A stretch of 46,196 nt of DNA from an uncultured Prevotellaceae bacterium (GTDB taxonomy: Bacteria > Bacteroidota > Bacteroidia > Bacteroidales > Bacteroidaceae). Below the pieces are notes generated by a model. It ran no database searches. It had not been told where the DNA came from and worked only from the letters and a program-made list of their open reading frames with translations. Below, piece by piece: positions 33,405 to 41,853 of the stretch. The DNA is taken from contig ONGG01000024.1 in NCBI GenBank assembly GCA_900317305.1, positions 1 through 46,196 on the forward strand, given 5' to 3'. Position numbers and translations under genes: made by a program. Position 1 is the first letter of the stretch; every line of letters begins with the position of its first letter.

Positions 33405-36400
33405 ATGAAGAATTTTATGAAGTGCCTATGTGCGATGTTGCTGTTCACAGCCTCCGCATATGCCCAAGAACAAAGCGTCACAGGAAAACTTGTTGACAAG
33501 GAAAACAATGAAGGTGTGTTCCAAGCCACTTTGCAACTGTTGAAACCCGACAGCTCCTTTGTCGCCGGCAGTTTGTCGGACGACAACGGCTATTTCAAGA
33601 TCCCTGTCGAGAAGCCCGGCAGGTACATCGTGAAGGTCACCAGCGTGGGATACACAACGCTCACCAAGAACGTCACGGTGGTCGACGGTAAGGACATCGA
33701 CATGGGCAACCTCACGCTCAGTCCCGACGCTATCTTGCTGAAAGGAGTGACAACCACCGGACAGGCTGCAAAGGTGGTGGTGAGGGAAGACACATTCGTC
33801 TACAACTCGGCTGCCTATCGTGTGCCTGAGGGCTCCGTGATCGAGGAACTGGTGAGGAAACTCCCTGGCGCACAAGTAGATGACGACGGAAAAATCACCA
33901 TCAACGGTAAGCAAGTGAAGAAAATCAAGGTCGACGGCAAGGAGTTCATGACTGGCGACACCCAGACAGCCTTGAAGAACCTGCCCACCTCTATCGTAGA
34001 CCGCATCAAGGCCTACGACGAGCGGAGCGACCTGGCCCGCATCACCGGCATCGACGACGGCGATGAGCAGACCGTGCTCGACTTCGGCCTCAAGGCAGGT
34101 ATGAACAAGGGCTTCTTCGGAAATGTCGACCTCGGCATCGGAACGAAGGAGCGTTATGCCGAGCGTGGAATGGGCGCCCTCTTCAAGGAGAAGTACAGGG
34201 TCATGCTCATGGGAAGCGCCAACAACGTCAACGACCAGGGATTCTATGGTGGTGGCGGTGGCCGTCGAGGTGGATTTGGTGGCAACAGCAATGGCCGCAA
34301 TTCCACCAAGATGCTTGGTCTGCAGTTCAACTACGAGGATACCGACAAACTTGAGATTGACGGTAGCATCAGGTGGAACCACAGCGATGGCGATATCTTC
34401 TCGAAGCAGTCTACAGAAAACTTTGTGGGTACTACGAAGAGCTTCAGCAACAGCGTCAACCAGAACTACACCCGCCGCAACTCCTGGAACGGACAGATGC
34501 GCCTGGAGTGGATGCCCGACACCATGACCAACATCATGTTCCGCCCCAGCTTCACCATCTCGTCGAACGATGGCAACCAGAGCAACAGGTCGGGCTCTTA
34601 CAACGATGATCCTTATAAATATGTTGCCGATCCTCTCGACACCTTGCAGATGAAGGTCCTTGAGAGCAATGGCGTGTTGGTGAACAGCCAGCGCACCATC
34701 AACCTCTCCTACGGCGATTCGAAGAGCATGAACGGTATGCTGCAGTTCAACCGCAAACTCAACAACCGTGGCCGCAACTTCACCCTCCGTGTGGATGGCA
34801 ACTACAGCGACAACGACAATACAAGTTTCGCCATCAGCAGGGTGTATTACTATCAGATGGGACTTGATTCCACCTATATGCCCGCTACCATTACCAACCG
34901 CTATAGCCTCACTCCAAGTACCAGGAAGGGTTATTCGCTCCAGGCCACCTATACCGAGCCCCTCACCCGCACCATGTTCTTGCAGTGGAGCTACAAATAC
35001 AGCTACAGCGTGAATGAGAGCGACCGTGCCACCTACGATATCCAGAATAGCGGTATCACCCCCGGACCAGATTTCGCCTTCATCGTTCCCAGATACCGTA
35101 CATGGGATCCGTATCTCTCGCGTCTGACCGACCCGCTCGAGACTTACAAGGATGATAACCTGAGCCGTTATTCCGAGTATACCAACTACACCCACGACAT
35201 CCAGCTCACCTATCGGTGGATTCATCCCAAGTTCCAGCTCAATGCCGGATTCATGGTGCAGCCGCTGCGCTCACATTATATCCAGAATTATCAGGGCGTA
35301 AATGCCGATATCGTCAGAAACGTAACCAATATGTCGCCGACGCTCGACTTCCGTTACCGCTTCAACCAGTTGAGCAACCTGCGCATCCAGTATCGTGGAA
35401 CGACTCAACAACCGAATATCTCCGACCTGCTCGACATCAGGGACGACAGCAACCCGATGAACATCACTGAGGGTAACCCCGGACTGAGGCCCTCGTTCAC
35501 CAACAGCTTCCAGCTCTTCTACAACACCTATATCCAGAGCCACCAGCGTTCGGTGATGACGTTCGTCAACTTCAGCACTACACGCAACAGCATCAGCAAC
35601 ATGGTGACATACAATGAGAAGACAGGTGGACGCACCACACGCCCCGAGAACATCAACGGCAACTGGAACGTCAACGGCGCCTTCATGTTCAACACCGCGA
35701 TCGACAGCACCGGTTTCTGGAATGTGAACACCTTCACCAACCTGAGTTATGCCAACAACGTGAGCTACCTCTTCCTCGACAATGCCTCGCAGAAGAACTA
35801 CACCCGCACCACGACGGTGATGGAGCGCCTCTCCTTGTCGTACCGCAACTCCTGGCTGGAGGTGGAGCCCAATGGCTCGCTCACCTATACCCATGGCCGC
35901 AACAAGTTGCAGAGTTCCAGTGATCTCGACACTTGGATGTTCTCCTACGGAGTCAACTTCAATGTCTACTTGCCTTGGGGTACCAGTCTTTCCACTGGTA
36001 TCAGCGAGAACTCTCGCCGTGGCTACAACGACACTTCGCTCAACACCAATGAGTTGCTGTGGAATGCGCAGATCAGTCATGGTTTCCTCAAGGGCAAGCC
36101 TCTCACTGTCAGCCTGCAGTTCTACGACATCCTCCACGAGCAGAGCAGCTTCAGCCGCACCATCAATGCCATGATGAGAAGCGATACCGAGTACAACACC
36201 ATCAACAGCTATGCCATGCTCCATGTCATCTATCGCTTCAATGCCTTTGGTGGCTTCGGTGGTGGAAGAAGAGGTCAGGGCCAAGGCTTCGGCGGCGGAT
36301 TCCCCGGTGGTATGCCTCCGGGAGGTATGCCTGGCGGTGGCCGTCCTGGTGGCGGCGGTGGCCGTCCTGGTGGCGGCGGTGGCTTCGGTGGAGGCCGTCC

Positions 36401-36461
36401 CGGTGGCTTCGGCGGTGGTCGTCCCGGTGGTGGCTTCGGTGGCCCTATGATGATCGACTAA
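33405..36461 (+). CDS. TonB-linked outer-membrane barrel protein with glycine-rich tail
   Basis: A 1018-residue outer-membrane protein. Signal peptide MKNFMKCLCAMLLFTASAYA. Residues about 25-110 form a carboxypeptidase-regulatory-like beta domain (VTGKLVDKENNEGV, YIVKVTSVGYTTLTKNVTV). A plug-like region follows (VIEELVRKLPGAQVDDDGKI, a TINGKQVKKIKVDGKEFMTG block). A large barrel of the PF14905 type makes up the rest. The barrel ends with MLHVIYRFN, after which 71 residues of Gly, Pro and Arg (FGGFGGGRRGQGQG..., GGRPGG repeats) run to MMID. A related GGGGGRRGGFGG insert sits near residue 285. The DNA of the tail has a perfect 21-bp tandem repeat (36336-36377). The substrate is unknown; no SusD partner lies next to it. 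A strong terminator follows. Confidence 0.85.
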   Translation: MKNFMKCLCAMLLFTASAYAQEQSVTGKLVDKENNEGVFQATLQLLKPDSSFVAGSLSDDNGYFKIPVEKPGRYIVKVTSVGYTTLTKNVTVVDGKDIDMGNLTLSPDAILLKGVTTTGQAAKVVVREDTFVYNSAAYRVPEGSVIEELVRKLPGAQVDDDGKITINGKQVKKIKVDGKEFMTGDTQTALKNLPTSIVDRIKAYDERSDLARITGIDDGDEQTVLDFGLKAGMNKGFFGNVDLGIGTKERYAERGMGALFKEKYRVMLMGSANNVNDQGFYGGGGGRRGGFGGNSNGRNSTKMLGLQFNYEDTDKLEIDGSIRWNHSDGDIFSKQSTENFVGTTKSFSNSVNQNYTRRNSWNGQMRLEWMPDTMTNIMFRPSFTISSNDGNQSNRSGSYNDDPYKYVADPLDTLQMKVLESNGVLVNSQRTINLSYGDSKSMNGMLQFNRKLNNRGRNFTLRVDGNYSDNDNTSFAISRVYYYQMGLDSTYMPATITNRYSLTPSTRKGYSLQATYTEPLTRTMFLQWSYKYSYSVNESDRATYDIQNSGITPGPDFAFIVPRYRTWDPYLSRLTDPLETYKDDNLSRYSEYTNYTHDIQLTYRWIHPKFQLNAGFMVQPLRSHYIQNYQGVNADIVRNVTNMSPTLDFRYRFNQLSNLRIQYRGTTQQPNISDLLDIRDDSNPMNITEGNPGLRPSFTNSFQLFYNTYIQSHQRSVMTFVNFSTTRNSISNMVTYNEKTGGRTTRPENINGNWNVNGAFMFNTAIDSTGFWNVNTFTNLSYANNVSYLFLDNASQKNYTRTTTVMERLSLSYRNSWLEVEPNGSLTYTHGRNKLQSSSDLDTWMFSYGVNFNVYLPWGTSLSTGISENSRRGYNDTSLNTNELLWNAQISHGFLKGKPLTVSLQFYDILHEQSSFSRTINAMMRSDTEYNTINSYAMLHVIYRFNAFGGFGGGRRGQGQGFGGGFPGGMPPGGMPGGGRPGGGGGRPGGGGGFGGGRPGGFGGGRPGGGFGGPMMID

Positions 36462-36489
36462 GACCTTACGTACGTTCGATAACAGATAG

Positions 36490-36532
36490 AACAATCCCCA
36501 GCATCTCGCTGAGATACAGGGGATTGTTTTTG
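36490..36532 (+). terminator. Terminator of the TonB-linked gene
   Basis: AACAATCCCC (36490-36499) pairs with GGGGATTGTT (36519-36528), with an inner ATCTC-gct-GAGAT stem at 36503-36515 and a T run after it. Confidence 0.85.
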
Positions 36533-36540
36533 TATTCAAG

Positions 36541-36632
36541 TTCCGCGTTCGCTCAACTTAAGGAGTTCAGGAGTTCGAGGTTTCAGGAGTTTAGGAGTTC
36601 AGGAGTTCGGGAGTTCAGACAATAGTCAGCTG
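36541..36632. repeat. GGAGTTCA element, partial copy
   Basis: It begins with the reverse of the AGTTGAGCG tail (CGCGTTCGCTCAACTT, 36544-36559). A run of GGAGTTCAGGAGTTC-type 8-mers follows and it closes with GAGTTCAGACAATAGTC (36612-36628). It lies in the gap between the terminator and hslR. Confidence 0.8.
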
Positions 36633-36653
36633 CTCACTCCGTTATGCTTTTTC

Positions 36654-37064
36654 CTATTCGTCATCATCGTCATCAAACCCGAACATTGCAGGCTCTACGA
36701 AGGCGTCCATCCGGCGGCGGTCTTTCTTCGTGGGGCGGCCGGTGCCACGGGCACGGTCGATGAAGCCGCTGATGCGGCTCATCTCCAGTATCTCATACTG
36801 GCGCGGGTCGGTCACGTTCTCATACACCTCGGGGACGAGTTTGGCACCCACGCGCTGCTCGATACATTTCAGCACCTTGAACGAGTAGGTCACCGGTGGC
36901 TTCTTCACGTCCACCACCTCGCCCACCTTCACGGGCCGTGAGGGTTTCACGTTCATGCCGCCAATTGTCACGCGCCCGTTCTTGCAGGCGTCGGCGGCTA
37001 TCGAGCGGGTCTTGAAGATACGGGCCGCCCATAACCATTTGTCTATTCTTGCCTCGTTGTCCAT
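36654..37064 (-). CDS. hslR: S4-domain RNA-binding protein, Hsp15 family
   Basis: A 136-residue protein with an N-terminal S4 RNA-binding domain (RIDKWLWAARIFKTRSIAAD, GRVTIGGMNVKPSRPVKVGE) and a C-terminal basic then acidic tail (GRPTKKDRRRMDAFVEPAMF, then D-rich DDDDDE). Hsp15 proteins bind 50S subunits that carry stalled nascent chains. It is the third gene of rplY-pth-hslR, all linked to the large subunit or peptidyl-tRNA, which supports the role. It starts 36 nt after pth. Confidence 0.9.
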   Translation of the reverse strand: MDNEARIDKWLWAARIFKTRSIAADACKNGRVTIGGMNVKPSRPVKVGEVVDVKKPPVTYSFKVLKCIEQRVGAKLVPEVYENVTDPRQYEILEMSRISGFIDRARGTGRPTKKDRRRMDAFVEPAMFGFDDDDDE

Positions 37065-37100
37065 TCGATGTGAGGGTGTGGGTTAGTGCTTCAAGCCCCG

Positions 37101-37688
37101 TTATCCATTGGATGGCAGGGTGGGCTTGCGCTTGTTGAACTGGTTCATCGTGATGTCGACGCCCGCGAGCACGAAGCTCTTGATGGCCTCTACCGATGCT
37201 TCTATCACGGGGGTGAGCAGGGGGCGCTCCTCGTCGCCGAAACGGCCAAGCACGAAGTCTACCTGCGATCCGCGGGGAAACTCGTTGCCGATGCCCAGGC
37301 GCAGGCGCGGGTAGTCCTGGCCGATGAGTTGCTGGATGTGCCCCAGCCCGTTGTGGGTGCCGGCACTGCCACGCGACTTCAGCCGCATGGTGCCAAGGGG
37401 CAGCGCAAGGTCGTCGACCACCACCAGCATGCGGTGCTCGTCGATGTTCTCCTTGTTCAGCCAGTATCTCACGGCGTTGCCGCTCAGGTTCATATAGGTG
37501 GTGGGCTTCAGCAGGAAGATCTTGCGGCCTTTCAGCGAAGTCTCCGCCACATAGCCGTATCGGCGGTCGTCAAAAACAATATTGGACGCTTTCGCGAAAG
37601 CGTCCAATACCATATATCCTATGTTGTGACGGGTCTCGGCATATTCCGCACCGGGATTGCCCAGGCCCACAATCAGATACTTGTCCAT
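37101..37688 (-). CDS. pth: Peptidyl-tRNA hydrolase
   Basis: A 195-residue enzyme that frees peptides from peptidyl-tRNA dropped from ribosomes. Family features are [20 protein letters not shown] with the catalytic His, [13 protein letters not shown] with its essential Asn, [20 protein letters not shown] with Asp, and [15 protein letters not shown] with His and Asn. The length is standard. It sits 11 nt downstream of rplY, an arrangement common in many bacteria. Confidence 0.97.
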   Translation of the reverse strand: MDKYLIVGLGNPGAEYAETRHNIGYMVLDAFAKASNIVFDDRRYGYVAETSLKGRKIFLLKPTTYMNLSGNAVRYWLNKENIDEHRMLVVVDDLALPLGTMRLKSRGSAGTHNGLGHIQQLIGQDYPRLRLGIGNEFPRGSQVDFVLGRFGDEERPLLTPVIEASVEAIKSFVLAGVDITMNQFNKRKPTLPSNG

Positions 37689-37699
37689 GCGGGGAGAGA

Positions 37700-38311
37700 T
37701 TATTCAGCAGGAGCCTCTTCCTCCTCAGCAGCGGCGTTCTTCGAGGCGGCACGGGTCATCTTGATCGAGCAAACCACCACTTCCTTGCTGGTGGCCATCT
37801 CCAGACCCTCATAGCTCAGCTGACCCACCTTGATGCTCTTGCCAATGCGGAGGTCGGTCACGTCTACATCGAGGAACTCAGGAATCTGCTTGTAGGGAGC
37901 AGTGACGTTGATCTTGCGGATAGAGAGGTTCATACGGCCACCATCGCGCACACCCTGAGCCAGACCCACGAGATGTACGGGGACACCAATGGTAATGGGC
38001 TTTGTCTCGTTCACCTCATAGAAGTCGACGTGAAGCACGGCGTCTGATGTGGGGTGGAACTGGAGCTCCTTGATCACTGCGGTGCGGTGCTCACCCTCGA
38101 GGTCGAGGTTCACCACATATACATGGGGAGTGTAGATCACCTTGCGGAGGTCCTTGGCGGCAATGGCGATGCACTGAGCGGCGGGCTTGCCGTTCTCGTC
38201 CTTCACCTCACCATAGAGGTTGCAGGGTACCAAACCTTGTTTTCTCAAATCCTTGGCGGCTTTCTTGCCGGTGCCTTCCCTCTTCAGGGCCTTGACATTG
38301 ATTTCTTTCAT
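37700..38311 (-). CDS. rplY: Ribosomal protein bL25 (general stress protein Ctc type)
   Basis: A 203-residue protein of the long L25/Ctc form, binding 5S rRNA. The N-terminal beta domain has [20 protein letters not shown], a [14 protein letters not shown] insert and [16 protein letters not shown]. The TL5-type C-terminal domain has [20 protein letters not shown] and [12 protein letters not shown]. It ends with an acidic tail ([11 protein letters not shown]). It leads the rplY-pth-hslR operon. The leader, from a TACCTTTG box at 38416-38423, is about 95 nt and can fold into a hairpin. Confidence 0.95.
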   Translation of the reverse strand: MKEINVKALKREGTGKKAAKDLRKQGLVPCNLYGEVKDENGKPAAQCIAIAAKDLRKVIYTPHVYVVNLDLEGEHRTAVIKELQFHPTSDAVLHVDFYEVNETKPITIGVPVHLVGLAQGVRDGGRMNLSIRKINVTAPYKQIPEFLDVDVTDLRIGKSIKVGQLSYEGLEMATSKEVVVCSIKMTRAASKNAAAEEEEAPAE

Positions 38312-38371
38312 TTTGCTAATTGTTAATGTGTTACTCTAAATTAAGTGAATTGTTTTTGCTTAATTCGCCAT

Positions 38372-38423
38372 CACACGAAAACCTATCGGAATAGGTGTGC
38401 GCTAAAAAAGCGGTGCAAAGGTA
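38372..38423 (-). promoter_or_regulatory. Promoter and hairpin leader of rplY
   Basis: TACCTTTG on the minus strand (38416-38423) is the -7 box. Just downstream in the transcript, a hairpin can form: the CCTAT/ATAGG stem (38382-38386 with 38391-38395) is stacked on CACA/TGTG (38372-38375 with 38396-38399) across an asymmetric loop. It might be an autoregulatory ribosomal protein leader; this is inference from position. Confidence 0.35.
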
Positions 38424-38494
38424 CTCAAAATTTTTAGAATACCACCAACTGAATGTTGAAAAATACAAAAAATCCGATATTTTATAGTAATTTC

Positions 38495-38525
38495 TTGCAA
38501 ATAATGTGGAAAACAATTATTTTTG
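38495..38525 (+). promoter_or_regulatory. Promoter of the nusB operon
   Basis: TTG (38495-38497), a 20-nt spacer and TATTTTTG (38518-38525), followed by CA, lie 30 nt before the nusB ATG. Confidence 0.6.
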
Positions 38526-38555
38526 CATCAGTAAAATCTAAAAACACACTCCACA

Positions 38556-39506
38556 ATGATCAACCGGGAATTAATCAGAATTAAGATTGTCCAGTTAACC
38601 TATGCTTATTACCAAAACGGAAGCAACAATCTCACCAATGCAGAGAAAGACTTGATGTTCAGCCTCTCGAAGGCGTATTCGCTCTACAATTACCTGCTGT
38701 TGCTCATTGTTGCCATATCAAAGGAAATGAGGCATAGGGTGGAGGTGAATACGAACAGGGCAAACAGAGAGGGCACGCCGGCGCCTTCCACCAAATTCGT
38801 TGACAACCGGTTTGCCTTGCAGCTTGAGAACAACAATGCCCTGCTCGACTATGTGGATGAGCAGAAACTTACCTGGAGCAACGACGTGGAGTTCATACGG
38901 AAGATGTGCGGTCTCATCGAGCAGAGCCAGATCTATCAGGAGTATATGGCTGCCGAGGACGACAGCTACGACGCCGACCGCGAGGTGTGGCGCAAACTCT
39001 ACAAGGCCATCATCCAGGACAACGACGACCTCGACGCCTTGCTCGAGGAGAAGAGCATCTTCTGGAACGACGACAAGGAGATTGTCGACACCTTCGTGCT
39101 GAAGACCATCAAGCGGTTCGACCCTGCCAACGGGAAGAAGCAGGAGCTGCTGCCCGAGTATAACGACGACGAGGACAAGGAGTTCGCCCGGAAACTCTTC
39201 CGTGCCACCATCCTTAATGCCGACCAGTACCAGCGCTATATGAGCGACGCCTCGCGCAACTGGGATTTCTCGCGTCTCGCCTATATGGATGTGGTGATCA
39301 TGCAGATTGCCATCGCCGAGATGATGACCTTCATGAACATTCCCATCAGCGTCACCATCAACGAGTATGTGGGACTGGCCAAACTCTACTCCACCATCAA
39401 GAGTGGGGGATACATCAACGGGATGCTCGACACCATCGCCCGGTTCCTCGTCGATACCGGTGAGTTGAACAAGCCGGTCGACGACCTCAGGCCAAAGAAG
39501 TATTAA
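38556..39506 (+). CDS. nusB: Transcription antitermination factor NusB with N-terminal extension
   Basis: A 316-residue protein whose C-terminal part (about 210-305) is the NusB fold: FARKLFRATILNADQYQRYM, WDFSRLAYMDVVIMQIAIAE, the FMNIPISVTINEYVGLAKLY block, then KSGGYINGMLDTIARFLVD. NusB with NusE binds boxA RNA in rRNA leaders. Classical NusB is about 140 residues; here some 180 helical, charged residues precede the domain (RELIRIKIVQLTYAYYQNGS and on), a form usual in Bacteroidetes. It leads nusB-yajC-ybbR-like with short spacers. Confidence 0.92.
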   Translation: MINRELIRIKIVQLTYAYYQNGSNNLTNAEKDLMFSLSKAYSLYNYLLLLIVAISKEMRHRVEVNTNRANREGTPAPSTKFVDNRFALQLENNNALLDYVDEQKLTWSNDVEFIRKMCGLIEQSQIYQEYMAAEDDSYDADREVWRKLYKAIIQDNDDLDALLEEKSIFWNDDKEIVDTFVLKTIKRFDPANGKKQELLPEYNDDEDKEFARKLFRATILNADQYQRYMSDASRNWDFSRLAYMDVVIMQIAIAEMMTFMNIPISVTINEYVGLAKLYSTIKSGGYINGMLDTIARFLVDTGELNKPVDDLRPKKY

Positions 39507-39527
39507 TCATCAATCATAACACATCAA

Positions 39528-39857
39528 ATGAACACTCAAATCTTACTTCAAGCAGACGCAGGTGGCGGTGGCGGCCTGAGCATGCTTATCATGATGGTGG
39601 CCATCTTCGCCATTATGTATTTCTTCATGATTCGTCCACAGCAACAAAAGCAAAAAGAGATACGCAACTTCCAAAACTCGCTTGCCGAGGGCTCGCGGGT
39701 GGTCACTGGCGGTGGCATCTACGGCACCGTGAAACGCATCGACACCACCACCAACAAGGTGGAGGTGGAAATCGCCAGAGGCGTGGTCATCGAGGTCGAC
39801 AGGTCGTATGTGTTCGCCGATGCCTCGTCGATGGCTGCTGGTCAACCGTCCAAATAA
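39528..39857 (+). CDS. yajC: Preprotein translocase subunit YajC
   Basis: A 109-residue inner-membrane protein with one N-terminal helix (LSMLIMMVAIFAIMYFFMI) followed by the signature RPQQQKQKE and a small cytoplasmic beta domain (GSRVVTGGGIYGTVKRID). YajC joins SecDF at the Sec translocon. It starts 21 nt after nusB and ends 6 nt before the YbbR-like gene. Confidence 0.95.
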   Translation: MNTQILLQADAGGGGGLSMLIMMVAIFAIMYFFMIRPQQQKQKEIRNFQNSLAEGSRVVTGGGIYGTVKRIDTTTNKVEVEIARGVVIEVDRSYVFADASSMAAGQPSK

Positions 39858-39863
39858 TGACAC

Positions 39864-40841
39864 ATGGTCAGGGAAGGGAAACGATTCAAGTCAATTATCA
39901 GGAACTCCTTATTACGGTTAGCGAGTAAGGAGTTTCTTGTTTTTTTGTTTTTTCTCATCATCAGCGGACTGTTCTGGGTGGCGCTCACCATCAAGGAGCC
40001 GATGGAGAAAGAGATTTCCATTCCTTTCATCATCACCAACCTGCCCAAGAACGTGGTCATCACCGACACCGGCACCGACACGCTGAGGGTCACGGTGAGA
40101 GACGATGGATATAATATCGCCAGACTCTTCTACAGCGAGATAAAACCCATCACGGCCGACTTCACGAAATACGCCAAGAGCGATGGGCGCATCTCGCTCT
40201 CCAGTTCAGAGGTGATGAAGATGGTGAAGCAGCGCATCAGTTCGTCTACCCAGGTGCTGAGTGTGAAACCCGAGCGCATAGAGGCCTACTACAACAACGG
40301 CGACCATATCAAGGTGCCTGTGGAAATCTATGGCAAGGTCTCGGCGGCCGACAATTATTTCCTCGTCAAGACCACCATCACCCCCGACTCCGTGAAAATC
40401 TATTCCACCTCCGAGATCCTGAAAGGCATCACGTCGGTGAAGACAGAGTATGTGAACCTCGACGACATCAAGTCGAACGCGAAGACCACCGTGAGGCTCC
40501 AGCGCATCAGTGGTGTGAAGTTCGAGCCCGACATCGTGACGGTGACCGCCTCTGCCGACCTGATTACCGAGAGGACTGTCGAGGTGCCCATTTCTGCGGT
40601 CGGAGTGCCTGAGGGGAAGATGATCCTCACCTTCCCCAAGCAAGTGGCAGTCACCTTCGTCACACGCTCCAACCTCGCCGACCAGATCACAGGCGATGAC
40701 TTTGTCGTCGAGGTGAGATACGACGAGATTGAAGACAGCACGCAGAAGACGCTGCCATTGCATCTGGTGAAGGTGCCCCAGTTTGTGAAAAATGAGAAGA
40801 TGGCCGTAAGCCGGGTGGATTTTCTCATCGAAAAAGAATAA
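39864..40841 (+). CDS. YbbR-like repeat protein, membrane-anchored
   Basis: A 325-residue protein with an N-terminal membrane helix (FLVFLFFLIISGLFWVALTI) after a basic start, and an extracytoplasmic part of YbbR-type beta repeats: EKEISIPFIITNLPKNVVIT, KVPVEIYGKVSAADNYFLVK and ERTVEVPISAVGVPEGKMIL. In Firmicutes the YbbR protein CdaR regulates the di-AMP cyclase CdaA; in Bacteroidetes this gene usually sits with yajC and coaE, as here. Role is inferred from family only. The start ATG at 39864 follows yajC by 6 nt. Confidence 0.8.
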   Translation: MVREGKRFKSIIRNSLLRLASKEFLVFLFFLIISGLFWVALTIKEPMEKEISIPFIITNLPKNVVITDTGTDTLRVTVRDDGYNIARLFYSEIKPITADFTKYAKSDGRISLSSSEVMKMVKQRISSSTQVLSVKPERIEAYYNNGDHIKVPVEIYGKVSAADNYFLVKTTITPDSVKIYSTSEILKGITSVKTEYVNLDDIKSNAKTTVRLQRISGVKFEPDIVTVTASADLITERTVEVPISAVGVPEGKMILTFPKQVAVTFVTRSNLADQITGDDFVVEVRYDEIEDSTQKTLPLHLVKVPQFVKNEKMAVSRVDFLIEKE

Positions 40842-40862
40842 CACTCAACTTCGTCAAGTTGA

Positions 40863-41187
40863 AAGGAGTTCAGAAGCTGCAGAAGTTCAGACATTACCAC
40901 AGTTCGGGGTACCGTTTCGGGTATCTACGCCCCCTGCACCCCCTCTAATCAAGAGGGGAAGTAGTTACCTTGACTTCGGTTATTTATTCGTCGCTGTGGT
41001 AACTTCCTCCCCCTCTAAGATTAGAGGGGGGAAGGGGGCGTTGATAATCAATGTTTCGGGGTACCGACTTCGGGTATCTACGCCCCCTGAATAACCTTTG
41101 AGCCTTTCGAGGTGAATTCTGACTGTTGTCTGCACTCTTGCAACTCCTGAACTGCAGAACTCCAAAAAGTTGAGCGAATGCGAAACT
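40863..41187. repeat. Mosaic repeat region: GGAGTTCA element interrupted by a second element
   Basis: The outer parts match the element at 28.4 kb: GTTCAGACATTACCACA (about 40885-40901) at left; TCGAGGTGAATTC, TTGTCTG, TGCAACTCCTGAACT and AGTTGAGCGAATGCGAAACT (41168-41187) at right. Between them lies an extra 190 bp. It has two direct repeats, ttcggggtaccg...tatctacgccccct (40903-40936 and 41055-41089), around a hairpin whose arms 40939-40970 and 40998-41030 are near-perfect inverted copies. Each arm is itself a palindrome (CCCCCTCTAA-ga-TTAGAGGGGG at 41009-41030). It fills the 350-nt gap before coaE. Confidence 0.85.
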
Positions 41188-41192
41188 TCAAA

Positions 41193-41768
41193 ATGATAAC
41201 ACCTAAAGTGGCGCTTACCGGTGGAATCGGAAGCGGTAAATCGTTCGTCGCACAGCGCCTCAAGGCGCATGGCATAACGGTCTACGACTGCGACCGCGCC
41301 GCCAAGCGCCTCATGCGCACCTCGTCGCGCATCCGCGAAGAACTCACCGCCCTCGTGGGGCCCGACGCCTACCTCGATGGCTGTCTCAACAAGGCGGCCA
41401 TCGCACGGTTTCTCATGGTCTCGGAAGAGAACACCCAGCGGGTGAACGCCGTGGTGCATCCCGCTGTGGCCGAGGATTTCTATGCCACCGGACTCGACTG
41501 GCTCGAGAGTGCCATCCTTTTCGAGAGCGGATTCGTGAGGTATGTCGACGTGGCCGTGTGTGTCACCGCCCCACTGGAAACGCGTATCGAGCGTGTGATG
41601 GCGCGCGACGGCATATCACGCGAGCAGACGCTGGGGTGGATGGCACGGCAATGGCCGCAGGAGGAGGTGGTACGCCGGTCCAACTACGAAATCGTCAACG
41701 ACGGAGTGGCCGACATCGATGAGCAAATCTCCCGCGTGCTCCTCGAACTGAACAACTGGGGAAAGTAA
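41193..41768 (+). CDS. coaE: Dephospho-CoA kinase
   Basis: A 191-residue kinase phosphorylating the ribose 3'-OH of dephospho-CoA, the last CoA step. P-loop GGIGSGKS (9-16 region), YDCDRAAKRLM with the conserved Asp, WLESAILFESGF and the lid VMARDGISREQTLGWMARQW are visible. An ATG at 41178 would add MRNFK, but those bases belong to the dispersed repeat tail AGTTGAGCGAATGCGAAACT, which occurs elsewhere without a gene start; I prefer 41193 (MITPKVALTGG). The stop overlaps a 30-bp tandem repeat by two bases. Confidence 0.93.
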   Translation: MITPKVALTGGIGSGKSFVAQRLKAHGITVYDCDRAAKRLMRTSSRIREELTALVGPDAYLDGCLNKAAIARFLMVSEENTQRVNAVVHPAVAEDFYATGLDWLESAILFESGFVRYVDVAVCVTAPLETRIERVMARDGISREQTLGWMARQWPQEEVVRRSNYEIVNDGVADIDEQISRVLLELNNWGK

Positions 41769-41853
41769 AAAAACTACGGAATATTCTGATGATTTTAAAA
41801 AAACTACGGAATATTCTGATGATTTTAAAATCAAAAAACTACGGAATATACTG
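41767..41853. repeat. 30-bp tandem repeat after coaE
   Basis: Two identical 30-bp units at 41767-41796 and 41797-41826 each contain ACTACGGAATATTCTGATGA. A third, diverged part copy (ACTACGGAATATACTGA) runs to 41853. Confidence 0.9.
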
